DNA from: Gonium pectorale
Lineage: Eukaryota; Chlorophyta; Chlorophyceae; Chlamydomonadales; Volvocaceae
Direction: 5' to 3'
Length of the DNA stretch: 13,184 nt
Assembly: GCA_001584585.1 (NCBI GenBank)
Contig: LSYV01000010.1
Span: 2,479,749 to 2,492,932 of the forward strand
Under the pieces are notes generated by a model. The model was not told where the DNA came from, did not search any database, and worked only from the letters and a program-made list of their open reading frames with translations. Shown one piece after another: positions 7,851-13,184 of the stretch. Each line of letters begins with the position of its first letter. The first letter of the stretch is position 1. Made by a program: the position numbers and the translations under genes.

Positions 7851-10800
7851 TCACCAATCAGGAGCAGCCCCCAGCGGCGCCGCCGCCAGCAGCAGCCGGT
7901 TCTCGCCCGTCACCTCGGGGCCGATGTACGACACCAGCTCGGCGCTCCGGAACCGGCTCCGGAGCCAGTCCAGCCGGCCCGCGTCGATCACCTGCTTGCA
8001 TATCTGCCCCACCGCCATACGCCGGGACCGAGGCAGCAGCGCCGCCGGGTCGAAGCACGGCGACGGCGGCGACGGGTCCTCCTCCGCCGGGTCCGCAGCC
8101 GTCGGTAGACTTACGGCCGGGTCGTTGCAGCCGCCATCATCGCAGCCGCCATCATCGCAGCCCTCGCCGTCGCTGCCATCGGAGCGGCCCCCGTCGGCAG
8201 CGGGAGCCGTCCCCGCCGGCGTGTCGTGGCCGCACAGCGCCCAGCCTGTACGGCAAGGCGATCGTGGCGGTCAGTGGCCACCTGCGCTCGGTGTGTACTC
8301 CTCCCCCCCCCCCCACTGCTGCCCTCCACACACCTGCCCCAAGCCCGCCTCCCCGGCTGTAGTTCCCATGACCCCGACCTCCCCTGTCCCCCACGATTGA
8401 GGTGGGCCCAACCCCGTCTCTGCAGCCCACAGCGTGCCGCATGCGCCCCGCCCGATGCGAGTGCCGCCACCCCGGGCACCCCTCCCCCCCCTGGCTCATT
8501 ACCACCCCCCGCCGGGAGCCTCCATGTGGAAGCCAGTGCCTTCACGTCAATCGTTTGCTCCTTAAAGCCCCCTCCCCCGCCCGCTGCCGTGGTATGAACG
8601 CTTCTACGGTACTCTGCTCGGCGGCCACCGCGCAGCTCGCCCACGGACAGAGTAGCCCCGCCCCCCCCCTTCCCACGTGTCCCTCATCCCTCCCACCACC
8701 ACCCAAGCCCCTCCCCCCCTGCATGCCCTCCCCCTCCCCCTCCTCCCTCCCGCCCCACCCGTCATCCAGCTCATCAGCTCGAAGTCCCGCGGGCTGAGCC
8801 CCAGCCTCCGGAACAGTGGCTTGCCCACGTACGCCCGCCAGCCGCAGCGGTGGTGGCAGCAGGGGGCAATCGCCAAGCCACGCAGGCTGCTGAGGCCAGC
8901 GGGCCCGCCTCCGCCGGACGACGCATCACCGGCGGCGGCGCACGACATGCCGGTGGCGGCGCAGGAGGCTGCCTTGTGTCCGTTGCCGATACTGCCATCC
9001 GAGCCTGCGGGGCGACCCCCGAGGGCGTATAGGAAGGCGACAGCAAGGCGCCTCCCAGGGCCGGACATGCATCGCATTGTGGGGTGAGGAGCTGTGGTTC
9101 AGTATGTGCGGTTGCCACGATGGCATGTTTCTCATGGCCGGATGCTTAGCATTGTGGCATAGTGAAGGTTCGATAGCTTAGAAAGGAGCCCCGCTGCAGA
9201 GCTCGCGATCGCCAGGCCCCAAGCCGCCGCCACCATGTGCCCCACCTCGGCCCTCCTCCCGCCGCGGCCGCTTCCCAGCCTGGCTCCGCAGACCACCCTC
9301 CTCAGCGCCGCCAGCTTGCCCGCCGCCCTCCTGGGTGCTCGCGGCGCTAGCAATATCCCCTTCGTCGGGGCAGGCACCCCGCGGCGCGCTGCCCACGTGT
9401 CCGCCGCCGGCAGCGCCACCGAAGGCCTCGCCAGCGCCAGCGGCGGCGCCACCGGATGCGGCGGCGGCGGCGGTGGCAGCGGCGGCGGTGCGCTTCGCGT
9501 GCGGCGGCAGCAGTACGGAGCGCAGGCCGTAGTCTGTGGCGGCGCCGCACAGGTGCTTGGCGACGGCGACCCAAGGGACGGTTTCGGAGCCGGCGGCCGA
9601 GCCGGCTCCGGAGCCGGGTGCAGCCGGCGTCGCCGCGAGCTCGGGCGTGGCGGCCGGGACGTAGTCCTGGGGGGTGGCGTGGAGTGGCAGGCGCCAAGGG
9701 GCACGAGGCAGGGCGCCGCGCATGTGAGTGGCCAGCGGGGGAGGGAGCATGGATAGAGGCCGCACCCGTGGCTGCATTCCAAGAGCACAGCCCCCGCCCC
9801 GCCGTCCATCAGTCCATCACCACACCACCAAACACTCACCAGGCGTCGCTACCCCAGCGACCCGCGAGAGGCGTGGCGGACGCGCCGACTCGCTCTCTAC
9901 CCAGCGGGCCCTCAGAATCGTTGTGTGCCCGCTCCGCCCCCCACCCCAACCCGAGTCCCCAACGCGGCCAAGGCCTGGCTCGCGATGAGAATGCCTCTTC
10001 ACCTAGAAGAGATAGCTTCTGGATGAAACCCTAGCGATAAAGTATATGATAAGCTCTTGAACCCGTACGGTTTGCACGCCTGGGCACGCACCTTGAGATC
10101 CACCCAGCGTCCCGCCCAGCCGTGGGGCCCAGTCGCTGTTCTCCCGACGGGGCCTAGGCTTACAGCTTCAGAAAGCGCCTGGTATCCTGTTGAACCCCAC
10201 CCGACTTCGGTGCCAGGGTACGCACCTTGAGGTCCACCCGGTGCCTCGCAAACTGTATGTGCCGCAGGTGGCGGTCCGCCTGCAGCCACGGCCACAAAGC
10301 GGCGGAGGCGGGCGCGGGGGCCAGTGGGTTGGAAGGCGGTCTCAGGAAGAAGGGCCTGAGCGCATGCCATCCCTTTCCCCATTCCAGGGAGGGAGCAGGG
10401 GCGCAGTCAGGGGCCGCTGGCGGCGACGGCAGGGCATCTCAAGCAGGGTGTGGGTGTGTCGAGGCACAGCACCTGGGCAGCACGCCGGGCCCCCCACGTC
10501 CCGTCCCGTCCCGTCCGCGTACCACTGGCAACGCTGGCACCGCTGGCAACGCGCCAGCCCCCGGTCCGGCTAGCAGCAAGGGCTTGAGCTCCCGTCCCGG
10601 TCCAGGCGCCTCCACGGCTTTCCACCCCTGCCGAGGCCCCCGGCCTTGGGTGCTCCAGCCCCGAACGCCCCGTCATCGAGCCGCTGCCGTCGCACCCCAC
10701 GTCCGCTCCGCGCCGCGCCGCCAATCCCCTGGACCGTCATCGTTACCGTCAGCCATCTGCCCCCCTTGACCGTCCGGTCTATATCAGCAACCCCCGCCAC

Positions 10801-13078
10801 CGCGCCCCTGGGCGGACGTGCCAAACCGGCAGCCCGGCACGCCCACCCCCGGCATCCCCTCCGTCGCAACCCGTTACCCTTCTTCATTACCTCCCCTCCC
10901 CCTCCCAAATAACCTCCCTCCCCCTCCCCGACTTCCATTCATGCTACCTCCTCCCCCCCTCCTCCCGCCGCCCTGCCCGCCCCCAACCCACCTTGAGCTT
11001 GAGCCCCGCCTTTATGTCGGTGGCCACCAGCCGCCGCACCCCGCAGCAGCCCGCCACGGTGGCGCCCAAGTAGCCCTTGCCCGCGCCCAGCTCGACCACG
11101 GCCACGCCCGCGCCGCCCTGGCGTCATGGGAGTAGTTAGGGGAAGTTGGAAGGCGTTCCCACAAGGGCTGCCGTGGGGCATTGATCAGAGGCGAAATGAA
11201 GGTCTGATATGGGAGGGCGGGAAGCCAGCAGCATGCGCCCGTGTGGCGCTGGGGGTGAAGAGGAGGTTCGGAGGCGCGCTCGCTACGGCATCGTTGGTAA
11301 CTTGGAAGGGAGATACAAAGAGAGAACGGGCTGCCATGCAGCGGCGTAGAAGCGGGTGCCAAGAGGACGTTACTCGACAAACAGACAAGCGTTCGCACTG
11401 ACGTTCTATTTTGGGGGTTGGTTAAGGGGAGGAATAGGAAAGGCCGCGCCGTCCGCCCACCCGCACCCCCTTCCGGCCACCGGACCCCTTCCGACCTGAA
11501 CGCCCTCACCTCGTTCGACCACCCGGCGCCCCTTCTCAGCCCCCTCCCCCAAACCACCCTCCTCACCTGCGGCCCGGGCTCCAGGAGACCCACACGCTGC
11601 ATGTTGCCTGCAGGGTGCGGCGGGGCGGGCCGCGGCGGCGGAGGGGAGGGCCGTCTCACACGTAAGGCGCAGGAGTGGGGGGGGGGGTAACAGCAGTGGC
11701 GCCGACCGAGGCGCAGCCCCACCCACCCCCAACCAGCCAGGCCTCGCACGAGCTCGACTCACAACGCCCCACGCCCAATCGCCAGCCCAACCGTGCCAAG
11801 TCCCGCCCGAATCAACCGCCCCAACCACCGCAACCGCCCCAACCGCCCCAACCGCCGCAACCGGCCGACCCACCCACGATGGACGCCTGCTGCAGGCCGT
11901 GCTTCAGGTCGAAGGGCCGCTTCTCCGACGGCGCCGACAGCATCGCCTCGCACTCGGGCGGCCGCAGCACGCTGGGCGCCGGGGGGGCGCCGCCGCACGC
12001 GGCCGCATACGCCGCCTCCACCTGCACACGGTGAGGGGGGGATGGAAGGGGAAAGGGAGGGGGGCGCCGCTGCTGTGGGCTGCCCGCCGGAGGTTTACAT
12101 GCCCTACGCTTCATATGGGTGGGTTTGGGTCGCCTCCACCTGCAAAACCGGAGGTGAAGGTCGGCGTGCCGGGGCAGTGGCCGCCGCGGCGAGGGCCTCC
12201 CTTCTCGAGGGAGCGTCTAGCAACGTCGGCGCGTGCGATCCCGAGGGAGGGCCGCAGCCACGCCTTGCCGACGCCGCTGGCGCCGGCAATCCCAGGGGCA
12301 ATCCCAGGGGCAATCCCCGCCGCCGCCGCCAGCGCGCCCCATCGCCAGCGCGCCCACCAGAGGGTTTGGCGCCCGCGCTTCGCGTGCTCCTGACCCGGCC
12401 CCACTGCAACATGGGTCGCCTCTCCCATGAACTGACTCCCCGCTCCACCCCACCCCCCACCACCCCCGCCGCCCCAGGCCCCATCCCCGTCGCCCCGCCC
12501 GCCGCGCCCACAGCGGGACTCACCCGGGACAAGAGCTGCAGGAAGGCCTCGCGCCCTAGGCTCCGAGCCAGCGCCGCCCGCTGCGCCGCCCGGCCCTTCT
12601 GGAAAGGGCCCAGTGCCGTCACCAGGGCCGGCGGCGGCGGGTCGCCGCCGCCGACATCGCTGCCGTTCGGCGCAGCCGCCGCGGCGGCGGCGGTCAAAGG
12701 GACAGCCGTGGCGGCCTCACCTCTTCCTGCTCCAGCCGGGGCAGGTGCGGCGGCCACCACCGCTGGCGTCAGAGCACCTGGCCCACCATGACCGCCGGCG
12801 CAGCCGCCGGTCCCGGTGGTTGGGGCGATGCCAGTGCTGCCATTTCCTGATGACAAGGGGCCCGCAGGATCGCCCTCCAGGGGTCCGTGGTGCAGTGCTG
12901 CCGCGGCCGCCGCGTCGAGCGAGGATGCCGCCGGCACCGGCACCGGCACCGGCACCGCCGTCACCACCTCCGCCGTCGCCGCCGTTGGGGGCAGCTGTGG
13001 CATGACGGGAGGTGGCGGCGGCAGGTCCGGCTCACAGTCGCTACCGACGTTGGCATCCTCAAGGAAGTGTGGTTGGGC
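7851..13078 (-). CDS. TRM13: tRNA 2'-O-methyltransferase TRM13 homologue, 5' end outside the window
   Basis: TRM13 enzymes methylate the 2'-OH of nucleotide 4 in the acceptor stem of certain tRNAs, using SAM. Exons (minus): 13078-12524, 12021-11874, 11607-11567, 11117-10992, 10279-10226, 9666 to about 9234, about 9091 to 8759, and 8245-7851, about 694 aa here. Donors include CGG|GTGAGT, G|GTGGGT, CAG|GTGAGG, AAG|GTGGGT and AAG|GTGCGT; acceptors are CAG; phases all match. The spliced protein reads FLQLLSR-VEAAY, KHGLQQASIV-GNMQRVG, then VVELGAGKGYL (SAM site), ATDIKAGLKLK-ADRHLRH, KHLCGAATDYG, APCCHHRCGW, SWMTG-WALCG and SAELVSYIGPEVTGENRLLL near the stop. These are the conserved TRM13 blocks in family order. 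Ala/Gly/Pro-rich inserts expand exon 1 and the stretch after KHLCG. KRPRR near 9260 could be a nuclear signal. The limits of the sixth and seventh exons are uncertain: GTGGC- or GTGGGG-type donors at 9452, 9419, 9245 or 9233 and acceptors at 9092 or 9005 all keep phase. The N-terminal zinc-finger exons lie beyond 13184. Confidence 0.92.
8131..8160. repeat. 15-bp tandem duplication in the last TRM13 exon
   Basis: CCGCCATCATCGCAG occurs twice in tandem, with a degenerate third unit before it. It encodes a short acidic Cys-Asp-Asp-Gly-Gly repeat in the linker between the WALCG block and the C-terminal block, and keeps the frame. Confidence 0.85.
10056..10105 (-). repeat. Partial duplication of the exon 10279-10226 donor edge, inside the next intron
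   Basis: About 50 bp matches 10186-10239 imperfectly, and the core is 22 of 24 identical. It copies the end of the ADRHL...VDLK exon, including VDLK and a perfect AAG|GTGCGT donor at 10092/10091, 134 bp downstream of the real donor. Similarity continues into the intron for about 25-30 bp (GTTCAA.AG) and stops abruptly on the exon side. Confidence 0.75.
10876..10991 (-). other. Purine/G-rich tract after the donor of the SAM-motif exon
   Basis: On the sense (minus) strand the intron opens with GTGGGTTGGGGGCGGGC and continues as an almost pure G/A tract with many runs of three or more Gs. On the plus strand this is a C/T tract. It could form G-quadruplexes in RNA or act as an intronic splicing element. 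No coding signal is present. Confidence 0.55.
11813..11863. repeat. 9-bp minisatellite in a TRM13 intron
   Basis: About five to six units of CAACCGCCC, with small variants (CAACCACCG, CAACCGCCG), lie just downstream of the donor at 11873. On the sense strand the units read as G-rich GGGCGGTTG. Confidence 0.85.
12131..12144 (-). repeat. Copy of the exon 12021 acceptor edge inside the intron
   Basis: TGCAG|GTGGAGGCG, the exact acceptor and first codons (VEA) of the exon starting at 12021, recurs 118 bp upstream in the same intron. Read as an exon from 12139, the copy would give VEATQTHPYEA and then stop. The match is 14 bp, short enough that chance is possible in this GC-rich setting. Confidence 0.6.
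12287..12317. repeat. 12-bp tandem repeat in a TRM13 intron
   Basis: CAATCCCAGGGG begins at 12287 and 12299, with a partial third unit at 12311. It lies in the intron between the first two visible exons. Confidence 0.85.
12933..12956. repeat. Hexanucleotide repeat in a TRM13 exon
   Basis: GGCACC is repeated four times and encodes a Pro-Val run (PVPVPVP) in the low-complexity insert of the first visible exon. Length change in whole units would keep the frame. Confidence 0.9.
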
Positions 13079-13184
13079 CTGCATATGGGTGAGCGGGGGT
13101 AGCCAGGACGGGCCGGGACCGACGGGAACAGTCGGGGCGTGAGGCGCGATAGCGGAGCAACATGGCAGCGTCCGGCGACACGTA
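13079..13184 (-). other. 3' part of a TRM13 intron, cut by the window edge
   Basis: The exon starting at 13078 is preceded on the minus strand by ATATGCAG, a good acceptor, with a branch-like CTCAC nearby. Nothing coding was recognised up to the edge. The zinc-finger exons expected for TRM13 should lie further on. Confidence 0.6.

Noticed and set aside
9132..9839. 235-codon minus-strand frame overlapping the TRM13 exon at 9666
   Set aside because: It is out of frame with the conserved KHLCGAATD block and gives a Pro/Arg-rich product.
11793..12791. 332-codon frame on the plus strand
   Set aside because: It runs antisense across TRM13 exons and introns, is Pro/Ala/Arg-rich and matches no family. 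The minus-strand exons explain the region better.
12104..13084. Single uninterrupted 326-codon minus-strand ORF as the gene
   Set aside because: Only 13078-12524 is exon. After the GTGAGT donor the frame runs through low-complexity intron to a stop, whereas splicing to 12021 restores the TRM13 sequence.
1..13184. Search for tRNA genes, CRISPR arrays and bacterial defence genes
   Set aside because: No tRNA B-box-like GGTTCGANTCC, no regularly spaced repeat-spacer array and no operon-like gene run was seen. The window is eukaryotic.

Overview
The window looks like nuclear DNA from a GC-rich volvocine green alga of the Chlamydomonas, Gonium or Volvox kind. The evidence is spliced genes with G|GTGxGT donors and CAG acceptors, Ala/Gly/Pro-rich linkers inside conserved domains, TGTAA polyadenylation signals about 600-700 bp after stop codons, and an F-box/LRR-like gene of a type common in these algae. 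No bacterial operons, CRISPR arrays, tRNA or rRNA genes were seen. The organism assignment is an inference from these traits.

Layout. Positions 1-480 hold a diverged repeat (copy A). It reappears in the same orientation and block order at about 5985-6470 (copy B), inside the 3' UTR of the F-box gene. Positions 480-2250 contain no gene I can support. A tentative three-exon minus-strand gene for a small single-pass membrane protein lies at 2254-2927. It would share a short divergent promoter with the plus-strand F-box/LRR-like gene (CDS 3308-5110 joined to 5529-5672, 648 aa), whose leader carries three consecutive short upstream ORFs. Positions 6500-7150 separate two convergent 3' ends and hold a protein-like orphan reading frame on the minus strand.

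The right half (7851 to beyond 13184, minus strand) is one gene: the algal homologue of TRM13, a tRNA 2'-O-methyltransferase. Eight exons can be placed. All junctions are phase-compatible, and the spliced product carries the family's hallmark blocks: an SAM-binding VELGAGKG, KHLCGAATD, CCHHRC and a GENRLLLA C-terminus. The N-terminal zinc-finger exons lie outside the window. Its introns carry partial duplications of exon edges that include intact splice-site decoys, and they are rich in G-runs on the sense strand just after the donors.

The genes show no obvious joint pathway. This reads as an ordinary stretch of algal chromosome. The most interesting points are the exon-edge duplications in TRM13, the uORF cascade before the F-box gene, the A/B repeat that may mark a tandem gene duplication, and two unrecognised minus-strand coding candidates. 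I found no convincing undescribed multi-gene system.
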